Origin: Halobellus inordinatus
GTDB lineage: Archaea; Halobacteriota; Halobacteria; Halobacteriales; Haloferacaceae
Reading direction: 5' to 3'
NCBI RefSeq assembly: GCF_024464655.1
Contig: NZ_JANHAV010000006.1
Span: 124,001 to 188,000, forward strand
DNA: 64,000 nt
The notes below the pieces were generated by a model, which saw nothing but the letters and a program-made list of their open reading frames with translations, did no database searches and was not told the DNA's origin. Shown here one piece after another: positions 8,851 to 18,997 of this stretch (positions are counted from its first letter, which is position 1; every line of letters begins with the position of its first letter). A program made the position numbers and the translations under genes.

Positions 8851-9405
8851 CTATTTCTTCGCCGAGTGGAGGAATGTTTCAATTCTCGACGTGGCATCGA
8901 CGGTTCGGAAGCCGGAACTCTCGAAGTACTCGACGGCGTCGGCGAGACCGAAGCGTTCGCTCACCGGTGGGCCATCTTCGCCTGCGCCCGTCTTCGACCA
9001 GTCGAGGGTGATCACGCGACCGCCCGGGCGAATCACGCGTGCGAGTTCTTCCAGCGCCTCGTCGCTGGCGAACTCGTGGAACGTCATCGTCGAAAACGCG
9101 GCGTCGAGTTCGTCGTCGTCGAGCGGAATCGAGGACGCTTCGGCCGTGACGAATTCGACGTTGTCGGGCGCGCCCTTCTCCTGATAGTGATCGTGCATCT
9201 CCGGTTGCACGTCGATGGCGTAGACCTTCTCGACGAACGGGGCGATCTCGTCGGTGAAAAAGCCCGTTCCGCTGCCGACGTCCGCGACGACATCGCCCGG
9301 TGAGGGGTCGAGTGCGGCGAGAAGTTCCTCGCGCGAACAGAACCGATAGCGGTCCGGTCTTTCCAGTGCCTCCGCCCGTTCGGCGTCGAACGTGTGGAAT
9401 CCCAT
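8851..9405 (-). CDS. Class I SAM-dependent methyltransferase
   Basis: This is a 184-residue Rossmann-fold methyltransferase. Motif I VADVGSGTGFF lies near residues 40-50, followed by the acidic ribose-binding strand (YAIDVQPEM) and the post-motif III region (VIRPGGRVITLDW). There is no recognition domain, so the substrate (small molecule, arsenite, quinone or other) is not evident. A TATA-like CCTTTAGG lies about 30 bases before the ATG. It is monocistronic, with the HEWD gene starting divergently 153 bases away. Confidence 0.88.
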   Translation of the reverse strand: MGFHTFDAERAEALERPDRYRFCSREELLAALDPSPGDVVADVGSGTGFFTDEIAPFVEKVYAIDVQPEMHDHYQEKGAPDNVEFVTAEASSIPLDDDELDAAFSTMTFHEFASDEALEELARVIRPGGRVITLDWSKTGAGEDGPPVSERFGLADAVEYFESSGFRTVDATSRIETFLHSAKK

Positions 9406-9558
9406 ATCTGATACAGACGTGGAGCGGACCTAAAGGTGTGTTCGCCGGCAGATGCTTCGATATCGCAGTAACTTGTAGGGACTACCGCACCGGATCCGGA
9501 ACGCCCCCACGCTGCCGTAGCAGACAAGATTAACAGGGTCGCGCGCAGACCCAGGGAT

Positions 9559-9768
9559 ATGTCACTGACACTCGTAACCCCGACCGAACGAACGTGTGAG
9601 CGCTGCGGCCGTACGGAGATCTGGGACGACGACGTCGGTTCGTGGCGTCTCGCCGTCGACGACGACGGCAATCCGCAGGCCATCGGTAGTCCCTACTGTA
9701 TCCACGAGTGGGACATCAACGGGAGGTTCGTGCCGTTCGAGGACGAATCCAGCGCTGCGGAAGCCTGA
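9559..9768 (+). CDS. HEWD-family small haloarchaeal protein
   Basis: This 69-residue acidic protein has one CxxC (CERCGR, residues 13-18), a single cysteine in SPYCIHEWD and the HEWD tetrapeptide that names the family as I remember it. The three cysteines and the histidine could bind one zinc. The function is unknown. The ATG at 9559 lies about 30 bases after a TATA-like GATTAACAG, consistent with a short leader. It converges on the phosphoglycolate phosphatase gene with 21 bases between stops. Confidence 0.8.
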   Translation: MSLTLVTPTERTCERCGRTEIWDDDVGSWRLAVDDDGNPQAIGSPYCIHEWDINGRFVPFEDESSAAEA

Positions 9769-9789
9769 GCCCTCGATTCACGGTCGTCA

Positions 9790-10470
9790 TCACGTCGACG
9801 CGAGCGATCCGAGAATCGACGCCGTGCCGTCGAAGTACGATTCCTCGACGACGACGTCCGCCGCGTTTTTCGCGGCCTCGTCGGCGTTCGCGACGGCGTA
9901 CGACCGGCCGGCGACTTCGAACGTCGAGACGTCGTTTTCGCTGTCGCCGATGGCGACGAACTCGGTCGGATCGCGGCCGAGCGTCTCCGCGACGGCCTTC
10001 AGCCCCGTTCCCTTCTCGACGCCCGGCGTCTTGAGGTGGTAGGCGTAGCCGGTGTCGACGACTTCGAGATCGAACGCCGCGGCTGTCTCCCGGAGGAGTT
10101 CCTCGTCGGCCGAGAGGTCTATCGCGATCTCCGTTCGACGCCACTCGTTGACGGCGTCGAACGCACCCCAGCCGAGGTCGCCACCGCGCTCGACGAACTC
10201 GGTGGCGGCGGCCTGTGCGCGCTCCCGATCGCCCTGGTATGAGACCGCGTTGTCCGCGAGGACGACGCCGCCGTTCTCGGCGATCACGGTCAGATCGAGG
10301 CCGAGGTAGTGACAGAGGCTTACCGGGTAGGGGAACGCCTTCCCCGTCGCGAGGACGACAGGCGCGTCCCATACCGGGAGGTACTCGAAGACGCGCGGAT
10401 CGAGACTTCCTGCGCTGTCCGTGAGCGTCCCGTCGATGTCGAGAGCCAGTGGCGGCGTATCGGTAGTCAT
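9790..10470 (-). CDS. Archaeal-type phosphoglycolate phosphatase (HAD superfamily)
   Basis: This 226-residue HAD-superfamily phosphatase resembles the archaeal phosphoglycolate phosphatase/sucrose-phosphatase group with a type IIB cap. Motif I is LDIDGTLTD near 9-17, motif II is the threonine in VLATGKAF, and motif III with motif IV is the later lysine followed by IGDSENDVSTF near 171-181. The enzyme would dephosphorylate 2-phosphoglycolate or a related sugar phosphate in the cytoplasm. A TATA-like CATTTTGC lies about 28 bases upstream of the ATG, so the transcript is probably leaderless. It is divergent from glpA across 117 bases. Confidence 0.87.
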   Translation of the reverse strand: MTTDTPPLALDIDGTLTDSAGSLDPRVFEYLPVWDAPVVLATGKAFPYPVSLCHYLGLDLTVIAENGGVVLADNAVSYQGDRERAQAAATEFVERGGDLGWGAFDAVNEWRRTEIAIDLSADEELLRETAAAFDLEVVDTGYAYHLKTPGVEKGTGLKAVAETLGRDPTEFVAIGDSENDVSTFEVAGRSYAVANADEAAKNAADVVVEESYFDGTASILGSLAST

Positions 10471-10587
10471 TACCGCGGTTTGGGGGCGACGAGCAAAATG
10501 AGCACCGCTCGTTCGGTGCCAGTCGACGCACGTGGGAACGCTCAGACACTACCCTAAAGTAGATGCCCACCAAGATAGAACTGTGAA

Positions 10588-12369
10588 ATGAGTAAAAGAT
10601 CTCGCGTCCTCGTGATCGGCGGGGGGTCGACGGGTTGCGGCATCGCGCGCGACCTCGCGATGCGCGGCGTCGACGTCACGCTCGTCGAGAAGGGGAATCT
10701 AACCCACGGGACGACCGGGCGGATGCACGGCCTGCTCCACAGCGGCGGCCGCTACGCCGTCTCCGATCAGGCGTCTGCGGAGGAGTGCATCCAGGAAAAT
10801 CGCGTCTTGCGCCGGATCGCGAGCCACTGCGTCGAGATGACTGGTGGCCTGTTCGTCCAGCGCCCCGAAGACGCCGACGAGTACTTCGAGCAGAAGCTCG
10901 ACGGCTGTCGCGAGTGCGGGATTCCAGCCGAAGTGCTCTCCGCGGCGGAAGCCCGCGAGATCGAGCCGTATCTGGCTGAGGACATCGAGCGCGCGATCCG
11001 CGTCCCCGACGGAGCGATCGACCCGTTCCGACTCTGCGTCGCCAACGCCGCCGACGCTGTCGAACACGGTGCACGCGTCGAAACCCACAGCGAAGTGACC
11101 GACGTACTCGTCGAGGACGGCGAAGTCGTCGGCGTGGAAGTCGAACACGCCGCCGGGTCCGGCAAGTACGTCCACGGCCATCCGGGCGAAACCGAGAAAC
11201 TGTACGCCGACTACGTCGTCAACGCCACGGGCGCGTGGGCCGGGCAGATCGGCGAGATGGCCGGCGTCGAAGTCGCGGTCCGCCCCTCCAAAGGCGTGAT
11301 GACCATTATGAACGTCCGGCAGGTCGACACGGTCATCAACCGCTGTCGACCGAAAGGCGACGCCGACATCGTCGTTCCGCACGAGACGACGTGTATCCTC
11401 GGAACGACCGACGAGGAGGTCGAAGACCCCGAGGACTACCCCGAGGAGGGGTGGGAAGTGGATCTGATGATCGACACGCTCTCTGAACTCGTGCCGATCC
11501 TCGACGAGGCGCGGACGATCCGCTCGTTCTGGGGCGTCCGCCCGCTCTATGAACCGCCCGAGGTCGGCAGCGAGGACCCGACAGACATCACGCGGGATTT
11601 CTTCCTGCTCGATCACGACGAGCGCGATGGGCTGCCCGGGATGGCCTCCATCGTCGGCGGGAAACTCACGACGTACCGGATGATGGCCGAGCAGATTTCC
11701 GACCACGTCTGCGAGAAACTCGGCGTCGACGCCGAGTGTCACACGGCCGAAGAGCCGCTTCCGGGGTCTGAGGACTTCTCTGTCCTCCGGGAGTGGATGG
11801 ACGAGTTCGGCCTCCGATCGCCGATCGGAAAGCGGAGCGCCCAGCGGCTCGGGTCGCGGACGGACGAAGTGCTCGGCGAGTGGGACGGCCCCAACCCCAC
11901 GGTGTGTGAGTGCGAGGCCGTCACGCGCGCGGAGATCAACGACGCCATCGACGACGCCGGATCCGAGCTCAACGCCGTGCGGCTCCGCACCCGCGCGTCG
12001 ATGGGGAACTGCCAGGGGGCGTTCTGCTGTCATCGGATGGCGAACGAACTGTCGCCGGAGTACGACGAGTCCGTCGCCCGGAAAGCGCTCGACGACCTCT
12101 ATCAGGAGCGCTGGAAGGGTGAACGCCACGCGCTGTGGGGTGAACAGCTCTCACAGGCGATGCTGAAACACCTGCTGCACGCGACGACGATGAACCGCGA
12201 CGGCGACCCGGCAAAGACGGACGACCGGGTCGACTTCACGGCGTTCGACGCCGGCCCGGACGGCGGGGCGGCGGCCGGGGACGGCCAGCAGTCGGAGGAC
12301 GCCGTCGCCGACGGTGGCATCACGGACGAAACCAACGCGGGCGAAGGAGCAGCCGATGCCGATTCGTGA
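10588..12369 (+). CDS. glpA: Anaerobic-type glycerol-3-phosphate dehydrogenase subunit A
   Basis: This 593-residue catalytic flavoprotein oxidises sn-glycerol 3-phosphate to dihydroxyacetone phosphate. The FAD dinucleotide motif GGGSTGCG is at 11-18, followed by the DAO fold with [14 protein letters not shown] before the C-terminal part. A BFD-like [2Fe-2S] region is near 438-481 (CECEAV, then NCQGAFCC). The last 50 residues are an acidic Gly/Ala-rich tail. It overlaps glpB by 14 bases and leads the glpABC operon. A TATA-like CTAAAGTAG is about 30 bases before the ATG. No glycerol kinase gene is in the window, so glycerol entry must be encoded elsewhere. Confidence 0.96.
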   Translation: MSKRSRVLVIGGGSTGCGIARDLAMRGVDVTLVEKGNLTHGTTGRMHGLLHSGGRYAVSDQASAEECIQENRVLRRIASHCVEMTGGLFVQRPEDADEYFEQKLDGCRECGIPAEVLSAAEAREIEPYLAEDIERAIRVPDGAIDPFRLCVANAADAVEHGARVETHSEVTDVLVEDGEVVGVEVEHAAGSGKYVHGHPGETEKLYADYVVNATGAWAGQIGEMAGVEVAVRPSKGVMTIMNVRQVDTVINRCRPKGDADIVVPHETTCILGTTDEEVEDPEDYPEEGWEVDLMIDTLSELVPILDEARTIRSFWGVRPLYEPPEVGSEDPTDITRDFFLLDHDERDGLPGMASIVGGKLTTYRMMAEQISDHVCEKLGVDAECHTAEEPLPGSEDFSVLREWMDEFGLRSPIGKRSAQRLGSRTDEVLGEWDGPNPTVCECEAVTRAEINDAIDDAGSELNAVRLRTRASMGNCQGAFCCHRMANELSPEYDESVARKALDDLYQERWKGERHALWGEQLSQAMLKHLLHATTMNRDGDPAKTDDRVDFTAFDAGPDGGAAAGDGQQSEDAVADGGITDETNAGEGAADADS

Positions 12370-13615
12370 GGACGTTCTCGTCGTCGGCGGCGGCATCGCG
12401 GGCACGACGGCGGCGCTCGCGGCCGCGGAAACCGGTGCGGAGGTCCGTCTCCTCTCGCACAAGAAGAGCACGCTGCGACAGGCTAGCGGCCTCATCGACG
12501 TGCTCGGTGCCGTCGGCGGCGACGGCCCCATCGCGGACCCCTTCGAAGCCATCGAGCGCCTCCCCGACGACCACCCCTACCGGGTCGTGGGCGCGGAGTC
12601 GATTCACGATGGACTGCGGTTCTTCGACGACGTCGCGGGCGACGTCTACGCGGGCGGTCACACCGACCGCAACGCCCTCGTGCTCACCCACGGCGGGACG
12701 ATCAAGCCGACTGCGCGCTACCCGGAGTCGGTCGCACCCGGCCTCGCGAGCGCGGCCGCGGACACGCTTCTCGTCGGCTTTGCAGGGCTGACCGACTTCG
12801 ACGCGCCAGTGGCCGCGGACCATCTCGCGGCGACCGGCGTGCCCTTCGAGATCGACGGCGTGACCGTCCGATTCCCGATCGAGTTCCGCGACGACGCGCG
12901 GACGACCCGCCTCGCGAAGGCACTTGACGCCGACGAGGACCGCGTTCGGAAGCGTCTCACCGATGCGATCGACGCCGCTGAGACCGACCTCGACTACGAT
13001 CGAGTCGGGTTCCCGGCGATGCTCGGGGACGACCACGCCGCGGCCGTCCGCGACGAACTGGCGGATCGGCTCGGCGCGGCCGTCTTCGAGATCCCGACGG
13101 GGCCGCCGAGCCTGCTCGGGCTGCAACTCGAAGAACTCCTGTTCGACGCGCTCGACGACGCGGGCGTTCGAATCTCCGCCGGAAACCCCGCCGTCGGCTA
13201 CGAGGCGGCCGACGGTCGACTCGAATCCGTCACCGTCGACCGCCGCGGCCAAGCGGTCCCGTACCACGCCGCGGAGGTCGTCTTGGCCACCGGCGGCCTC
13301 GTCGGCAAGGGTATCGACTCGGATCGCGAGTCGGTCACGGAACCGATCTTCGACTGTCACGTCCCGCACCCGTCGGACCGATACGCCTGGTCCGAAGACG
13401 ACGCGTTCGGCGACCACGCCTTCGCGCGCTTCGGCGTCGTCCCCGACGACGATCTCCGGCCGACGGACGACGCGGCGGAACCGCATTTCGAGAACCTCCG
13501 AGCCGCCGGTGGCGTCCTCGGTGGCGCGGACGTCGCCCGCGAGAAGTCCGCGGCCGGCGTCTCGCTCGCGACGGGCGCGTACGCCGGCCGACGGGCGGGC
13601 GAGGAGGCGACGTGA
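12356..13615 (+). CDS. glpB: Anaerobic-type glycerol-3-phosphate dehydrogenase subunit B
   Basis: This 419-residue flavoprotein subunit passes electrons from GlpA to the iron-sulfur membrane subunit. An FMN/FAD Rossmann motif [12 protein letters not shown] occurs at 9-20, and further GlpB features follow (SGLIDVLG near 45-52; LVGKG near 315). The ATG at 12356 starts inside the glpA frame, and the 14-base overlap suggests coupled translation. An earlier in-frame start would lengthen the overlap without adding conserved sequence. It is followed 24 bases later by glpC. Confidence 0.94.
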   Translation: MPIREDVLVVGGGIAGTTAALAAAETGAEVRLLSHKKSTLRQASGLIDVLGAVGGDGPIADPFEAIERLPDDHPYRVVGAESIHDGLRFFDDVAGDVYAGGHTDRNALVLTHGGTIKPTARYPESVAPGLASAAADTLLVGFAGLTDFDAPVAADHLAATGVPFEIDGVTVRFPIEFRDDARTTRLAKALDADEDRVRKRLTDAIDAAETDLDYDRVGFPAMLGDDHAAAVRDELADRLGAAVFEIPTGPPSLLGLQLEELLFDALDDAGVRISAGNPAVGYEAADGRLESVTVDRRGQAVPYHAAEVVLATGGLVGKGIDSDRESVTEPIFDCHVPHPSDRYAWSEDDAFGDHAFARFGVVPDDDLRPTDDAAEPHFENLRAAGGVLGGADVAREKSAAGVSLATGAYAGRRAGEEAT

Positions 13616-13639
13616 TGAGCGACACGGAGCGCAGATAGT

Positions 13640-14956
13640 ATGAGTGACGCAGAATCCCCAGCCACGACAGAGCCAACCGACCCGACACGAGAACACGAAA
13701 CGGACTTCGATCCGGTCTCGGTCTTCGACGGCGACGAGACGATGGACCTCCGCCCGGGCGCGGACAACTGCTACAAGTGCTCGGTCTGCGACACCGCCTG
13801 TCCCGTCGCCGAAGTCGACGACGACTTCCCCGGCCCGAAGTTTCAGGGGCCAGAACAGTGGCGGCTCAAGCGGAAGGACGGCGGCGAGATCGACGACTCG
13901 ATTATGTCCTGTTCGAACTGTATGCGCTGTGACGACGCCTGCCCGTCGGGCGTGCCGCTCTCACAGATGCACAACACCGCTCGCGGGGAGTACGTCGACG
14001 AACAGATGGACAAACTCTCGCGGGAGTACGTCCGGAACCGCATCCTCGCGAACTACGGCACCCTCGCGCGACTCGGAAGCAAGGTGCCGCGGCTCACCAA
14101 CCTCGTGATGGGCAACTCCCTCGTCCAGAAGATCAACGAGAAAGTCCTCGGCATCCCCTCCGAACGCGACTTCCCAGCGTTCGCGTCCCAAACCTTCCGC
14201 GAGTGGTGGCACGAGCGCGGCGGCGCGAACGTCGAAAACGAGGACAAGCGCATCGCGTACTTCCACGGCTGTTACTCGAACTACAACACCCCGGAAGTGG
14301 CGAAGGCGCTCGTTCGCGTCTTCGAGTCGTTCGGCTACGAGGTCGTCGTCCCGCGCCAGCGCTGCTCCGGCACGCCGATGTTCGCCAACGGGATGCTCGA
14401 CGACGCCGAACGCGCCGCCGGAGTGAACGTCGGCGAGTTTTCGGACCTCCTCGAAGCGGGCTACGACGTTGTCGCCTCCTGTACGTCGTGTTCGATGTCG
14501 CTGCGGCAGGAGTATCCCGAACTGTTCGAGCTATCGGGCATCGAGGAAGTCGCGGCAAACACCTACGAGGCGCTCGAATACCTCCGGATTCACGAGGACG
14601 TACGGGGCGCACTCGACGACGCGAGTGTCGACGACCAGGCGCTCGCGTACCACGCGCCGTGTCACGCGCGCAATCAGGGCCTCGACCGCCAGGCGGTCGA
14701 ACTGTTCCGCGATCTCGACGGCGTCCTGATCGAGGACGTCGGCGACTCCTGCTCTGGGATCTCTGGCACCTACGGCTGGAAGGAAGAGAAGTACGAGACG
14801 TCGATGAAGATCGGCGAGGAGATGTTCGAACATATGCGCGATGCGACGGGAGAGGTGGGGATGACCGAGTGTCCGACGTGTTCGATGCAGATGGAACACG
14901 GCACGGGCTACGACATCAAACACCCGCTGCAACTGCTCGAAGAAGCGCTCTGTTGA
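13640..14956 (+). CDS. glpC: Anaerobic-type glycerol-3-phosphate dehydrogenase iron-sulfur subunit C
   Basis: This 438-residue membrane-associated electron-transfer subunit reduces the quinone pool. Two [4Fe-4S] motifs are visible: CYKCSVCDTACP near 44-55 and CSNCMRCDDACP near 91-102. Two CCG-type cysteine domains (heterodisulfide-reductase-like) follow, with FHGCYSN and RCSGTP near 211-245, and APCHARN and CSGISGTYG near 340-378. The spacing matches GlpC. A seven-codon frame starting with a near-copy of the glpC start lies just upstream, at 13615. Confidence 0.95.
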   Translation: MSDAESPATTEPTDPTREHETDFDPVSVFDGDETMDLRPGADNCYKCSVCDTACPVAEVDDDFPGPKFQGPEQWRLKRKDGGEIDDSIMSCSNCMRCDDACPSGVPLSQMHNTARGEYVDEQMDKLSREYVRNRILANYGTLARLGSKVPRLTNLVMGNSLVQKINEKVLGIPSERDFPAFASQTFREWWHERGGANVENEDKRIAYFHGCYSNYNTPEVAKALVRVFESFGYEVVVPRQRCSGTPMFANGMLDDAERAAGVNVGEFSDLLEAGYDVVASCTSCSMSLRQEYPELFELSGIEEVAANTYEALEYLRIHEDVRGALDDASVDDQALAYHAPCHARNQGLDRQAVELFRDLDGVLIEDVGDSCSGISGTYGWKEEKYETSMKIGEEMFEHMRDATGEVGMTECPTCSMQMEHGTGYDIKHPLQLLEEALC

Positions 14957-15019
14957 GGGGTCGCGTGCGGGGCGCGAACGCGTCTCGCCTCACGCGACCG
15001 CTCCCGTTTCGCTCGTCTG

Positions 15020-18000
15020 TTACGCGCCGACCGGTTCGACGCCGATCGTGACGGTCACACCTTCGACGTCCCACTCCTCGACGAGCGCCCAGTCGCCGTC
15101 GGCCGCCAGTTCCTCGCCGTCGACGAACTCCCGGGTCCGCGTCTCCTCGGCGACCACGTCGCGGTGGCGGTCGACGAACTCGGCGATGCGGTCGTCGGCG
15201 ACGTCGACGTACGTGTCGATCTCGGCGTCGACGTCCAGTTCGAGCTGCTTGCGCATCTCCTGAATCCGCCGGACGACGTCGCGAGCGTAGCCCTCGGCCT
15301 CGATCTCGTCGGTGAGTTCGGTGTCGACGTAGACGGTGCCGTCGTCGAACGCGACTCCTGAGATGTGCGCCGGCGGTTCGGCCTCGTACTCGACCATCTC
15401 GTCGGTGAGGTCGTAGGTCTCGCCGTCGACCTCGACGCCGGCTTCGACCTCGGCGCGCGTCTTGCCCTGCACGGCTTCCATCACCTTCTGGGCGTCTGCG
15501 CCGAACGCCGGTCCGATGACGCCCATCTGGGGATCAGCGCGCTCGACGAGTTCGTCGAACTCCGAGACGACGTCGATCGATCGAGCGTTGACGCGTTCGG
15601 CGAGGAGGTCTGAGAGCGATTCGACGGCGTCGGCGACGGCGTCGTCCTCGGTGGCGACGACGACCCGCTGGACGGGCCAGCGGAGCTTTCGGCCGCCCTG
15701 CTGGCGCGCGTTCGCGGCCGCCTCCTCGACGTCGCGGAGGACCGCCATCTGCCGTTCGAGTTCGGGGTCGCGCAGCGTCTCGTCGGCGGTCGGGTACGAC
15801 AGCGCGTGGACGCTCGTCGCCTCGCCGTCGAGGTGCTGGTACATCTGCTCTGCCAGATACGGCGTGAAGGGCGCGAGGAGGCGGATCGTCTCGTCGAGGA
15901 CGGTCGCGAGCGTGGCGTACGCGCCGCGCTTGGAGGCGGAGTCTTCTTCCTCCCACATCCGCTCGCGGATCGCCTTCACGTAGAAGCGCGAGACGTCCTC
16001 GGTCAGGAAGTCGAGCACCGCGTTGAGCGCGTCGCTGACCTCGAAGTTCTCCCAGGCCTCGGCGGCCTCGGCTTCGACGGACTGCAGGCGCGAGAGCACC
16101 CACTCGTCGACGACGGTGAGGTCGCCGTCGTCGAGGTCGGCCTCGGCGGGGTCGTAGCCGTCGAGGTCCATATACGGCAGCGGGAAACGGAAGACGTTCC
16201 AGAAGATGTTGAGCGTCGACTGCATTTCACCTAATCCGTTCCACTCGAAGGAGAGATCGACGCCCTGCTGGTCGTGACTGAGGAGGTACGCCCGCAGCGG
16301 GTCGCGGCCGGCGCGTTCGATCGCCTCCTCGGGCGTGACGATGTTGCCCAGCGACTTCGACATCTTGCGGCCGTCCTCGTCGTTGACGAAGCCGTGCATC
16401 ATCACCTGCTCGTAGGGCGCTTCGCCGACCGCGGCGGTGCCCATTCCGAGCTGGGACCAGAACCACCCGCGGGTCTGGTCGTGGGCCTCGACGATGAAGT
16501 CGGCGGGCCACAGTTCCTCGTAGGCCTCGGTCTCGCTCGGATAGTCGATGGTTCCCCACGTCGCGACCGAGGAGTCGATCCAGACGTCGAAGACGTCCGG
16601 CACGCGCTCGTAGGTCTTCCCGTCCTCGGTGATCGTCAGCGGATCGACCGACGGCCGATGGAGGTCGATCTCGTCGGGGTCGATGTCCTGGTCCGCGCGC
16701 TCGGCGAGCTCCTCGCGCGTGCCCACGACGATCCACTCGCCGTCGTCGGCCTGCCAGATCGGGAGTGGAATACCCCAGTAGCGCTGCCGGGAGATGTTCC
16801 AGTCCGGCGCGTCGGCGACGAAGTCGCGGAAGCGGTTGTCGCGCGCCCACTGCGGGTACCACTCGGAGTCGTCGATGTTCTCGAGCAGTTCGTCTTTGAT
16901 GTCGGTGACGGTGATGAACCACTGGTCGGTCGCGAGGAAGATGATGTCCGTGTCACACCGCCAGCAGTGACCGTACCGGTGGTCGTGCGTGCCCGAGGCG
17001 AGCAGCGCGCCCGACTCTTCGAGGTCGTCGACGATTTGGTCGTTGGCGTCGCGGACGAAGGTGCCGGCGTAGTCGCCGGCCTGCTCGGTGAACTCGCCGC
17101 GACCGTCGACGGGGACGTACACGTCGAGGCCGAGTTCCTGCCCGCGAGCGAAGTCCTCCTGCCCGTGTCCGGGCGCGGAGTGGACGAGGCCCGTGCGGTC
17201 GGCTTCGACGTAGTCGGCCGTGTAGACCTGGCCTGCGCCCTCGAAGTCGGCGTACTTGTTCAGGTGCGACTCGAGGGGGTTGTCGTAAGTCCAGCCGACC
17301 AGATCCTCGCCCTCGTACTCGTCGACGACCTCGTAGTCCTCGTAGCGACCCTGCTTCAGGACGTCCTCGACGCAGGGTTCCGCGACGTAGAGGACTTCCT
17401 CCTCGCCGTCCTTCTCGGCGCGGACGGCCTGGTAGGTCATCTCGCCGTCGACGGCGACGAAGGTGTTCGCCGGGATGGTCCACGGCGTCGTCGTCCAGAT
17501 GACGAGGCTCCCTTCTCGATCCTGCAGCGGGAACTTCACGTAGATCGACGGGGAGGTGATCTCGTCGTACTCGACCTCGTTGGCCGCGATGGCGGTCTGA
17601 CACCGCGGACAGTAGTTGACCGAGCGCTTGCCCTGCTCGACGAGGCCGCGTTCGTCGACCTGCTGGAACGCCCACCAGGCGGCTTCCATATACTCGGGCG
17701 AGATGGTCTCGTAGGGGTCGTCCCAGTCCATCCAGACGCCGATCGACTGGAAGTCCTCGTCCATCGCCGCGCGGTTCCGCTCGGCGAAGTCCTTGCACTC
17801 CTCGATGAACGACTCGATGCCGTACTCCTCGATGTCGCGTTTGGTCTCGAAGCCGAGTTCTTCCTCGACTTTCACCTCGATCGGGAGCCCGTGCATATCG
17901 TAGCCCGGGCGGTCGGTGACGCGGTGGCCGGTCATCCGCTTGTAACGGATGATGGCGTCCTTCAGCGTCTTGTTCCAGGCCGTGCCGAGGTGCATCTGGC

Positions 18001-18151
18001 CGGAGGTGTACGGCGGGCCGTCGACGAAAAAGAAGGCGGGGTCGTCGGCGTGGGCCTCCTTCGTCGCCTCGTAAGCGTCGGTGTCGTCCCAGTACTCCCC
18101 GACCGCGGATTCGACCTCCGCGGGCGTGTACTGGTCGTCGACTTCGTCCAT
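15020..18151 (-). CDS. ileS: Isoleucyl-tRNA synthetase
   Basis: This 1043-residue class Ia aminoacyl-tRNA synthetase charges tRNA-Ile. The HIGH-type motif is HLGT at 54-57 within PPYTSGQMHLGT, and KMSKS lies near 598-602 in GRKMSKSLGN. An editing domain lies between them, and a long C-terminal anticodon-binding region follows. The length is typical for archaeal/eukaryotic-type IleRS. Cysteine pairs (CPRC near 183, CWRC near 395) look like zinc-knuckle remnants. The ATG at 18151 is about 25 bases from a good TATA box. It converges on glpC with 63 bases between stops. Confidence 0.97.
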   Translation of the reverse strand: MDEVDDQYTPAEVESAVGEYWDDTDAYEATKEAHADDPAFFFVDGPPYTSGQMHLGTAWNKTLKDAIIRYKRMTGHRVTDRPGYDMHGLPIEVKVEEELGFETKRDIEEYGIESFIEECKDFAERNRAAMDEDFQSIGVWMDWDDPYETISPEYMEAAWWAFQQVDERGLVEQGKRSVNYCPRCQTAIAANEVEYDEITSPSIYVKFPLQDREGSLVIWTTTPWTIPANTFVAVDGEMTYQAVRAEKDGEEEVLYVAEPCVEDVLKQGRYEDYEVVDEYEGEDLVGWTYDNPLESHLNKYADFEGAGQVYTADYVEADRTGLVHSAPGHGQEDFARGQELGLDVYVPVDGRGEFTEQAGDYAGTFVRDANDQIVDDLEESGALLASGTHDHRYGHCWRCDTDIIFLATDQWFITVTDIKDELLENIDDSEWYPQWARDNRFRDFVADAPDWNISRQRYWGIPLPIWQADDGEWIVVGTREELAERADQDIDPDEIDLHRPSVDPLTITEDGKTYERVPDVFDVWIDSSVATWGTIDYPSETEAYEELWPADFIVEAHDQTRGWFWSQLGMGTAAVGEAPYEQVMMHGFVNDEDGRKMSKSLGNIVTPEEAIERAGRDPLRAYLLSHDQQGVDLSFEWNGLGEMQSTLNIFWNVFRFPLPYMDLDGYDPAEADLDDGDLTVVDEWVLSRLQSVEAEAAEAWENFEVSDALNAVLDFLTEDVSRFYVKAIRERMWEEEDSASKRGAYATLATVLDETIRLLAPFTPYLAEQMYQHLDGEATSVHALSYPTADETLRDPELERQMAVLRDVEEAAANARQQGGRKLRWPVQRVVVATEDDAVADAVESLSDLLAERVNARSIDVVSEFDELVERADPQMGVIGPAFGADAQKVMEAVQGKTRAEVEAGVEVDGETYDLTDEMVEYEAEPPAHISGVAFDDGTVYVDTELTDEIEAEGYARDVVRRIQEMRKQLELDVDAEIDTYVDVADDRIAEFVDRHRDVVAEETRTREFVDGEELAADGDWALVEEWDVEGVTVTIGVEPVGA

Positions 18152-18170
18152 ACAGAGGGAGTACCAGCGA

Positions 18171-18180
18171 ATGTATATGA
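18171..18180 (-). promoter_or_regulatory. TATA box of ileS
   Basis: The minus-strand sequence TCATATACAT is centred about 25 bases before the ileS ATG, implying a leaderless mRNA. Confidence 0.6.
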
Positions 18181-18234
18181 AATCCGTGGAACCGCGGCGT
18201 ACGGTCCGTCCTCCGAGCGGGCGGCGACCGACCG

Positions 18235-18837
18235 TTACGACTCGGCTCGGACCGTCATCTCGGAACGTAGCGCGCCGGTCTCCTCGTCGTAGACGGGGAG
18301 GCGGACCCGCCGGGGCGTCGCCTCGGCGCTGTACCGGACGACTGTCGTCGCGATCACGTCCTCGGTTTCCGGCGACAGATCGAGTTCTGAGGGGTCCCGT
18401 GACGCTCGCGCCATCGGCGCTGTCACCGTCCGCCAGCCGGTCCAGCCGAGGCCGCCGTACTTGATGGTCGGGGCGACTTGGTAGGCCTCCGCCCGCGACA
18501 TCCGCACCTCATAGAGCAGGATGAAGTTCGAGGAGTAGTCGGTGTTTCGCAGTTTGTTGTCGAACGTGCGTTCGTTCGTCGGATACTGATCTGTAAGGAT
18601 TTCTGACACGTCCGATGGCTTCCCGGTGAAGAGCGCGGCGTGGCGGGTCGCGTCTGCGGACGCCGAGAGGCCGTCGGTGACCCACGGTTCCGACGCGGGG
18701 TGAAAGACCATCGTGGCGATGTCCATTACGACGCGGTCACTTATTTCTCGGCGCACCGCTCCAGTGCATCCCGAGAGAGCGGTCATCGACAGGGCGGCGG
18801 CCGACGCGGTCGCCGAGAGGAGGGCTCTGCGGTTCAC
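18235..18837 (-). CDS. Haloarchaeal lipoprotein of unknown function with Tat-like signal
   Basis: From the GTG at 18837 this encodes 200 residues beginning with NRRALLSATASAAAL, a twin-arginine signal, and a lipobox LSGC with cysteine 24. I chose the GTG because the arginines then fall at residues 3-4. A GGAGGT lies 5 bases upstream and a TATA-like GGTAATATG about 28 bases upstream. In-frame ATGs at 18858 and 18864 would add an unusual leader. The mature part has no recognised domain and is predicted to be mostly beta strand, so it is probably an anchored surface protein. Confidence 0.7.
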   Translation of the reverse strand: MNRRALLSATASAAALSMTALSGCTGAVRREISDRVVMDIATMVFHPASEPWVTDGLSASADATRHAALFTGKPSDVSEILTDQYPTNERTFDNKLRNTDYSSNFILLYEVRMSRAEAYQVAPTIKYGGLGWTGWRTVTAPMARASRDPSELDLSPETEDVIATTVVRYSAEATPRRVRLPVYDEETGALRSEMTVRAES

Positions 18838-18997
18838 GGACGGACCTCCCGAGGCCATCAACATATTACCGTGGGTCCGAGCGTGACCGAATTGGGCCAA
18901 TCCGATGAGCGACGGACTACTGCTCGCGTCGCTCTGCGGTCGTCACACCGACTTCCACCGCGAGGCGAGCAACGCGAGCCGAGCGGCCTTTTTCCCT

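Noticed and set aside
12314-12355. Upstream in-frame start for glpB
   Set aside because: It adds 14 residues encoded inside glpA with no similarity to the flavoprotein N-terminus. The ATG at 12356 places the Rossmann motif correctly.
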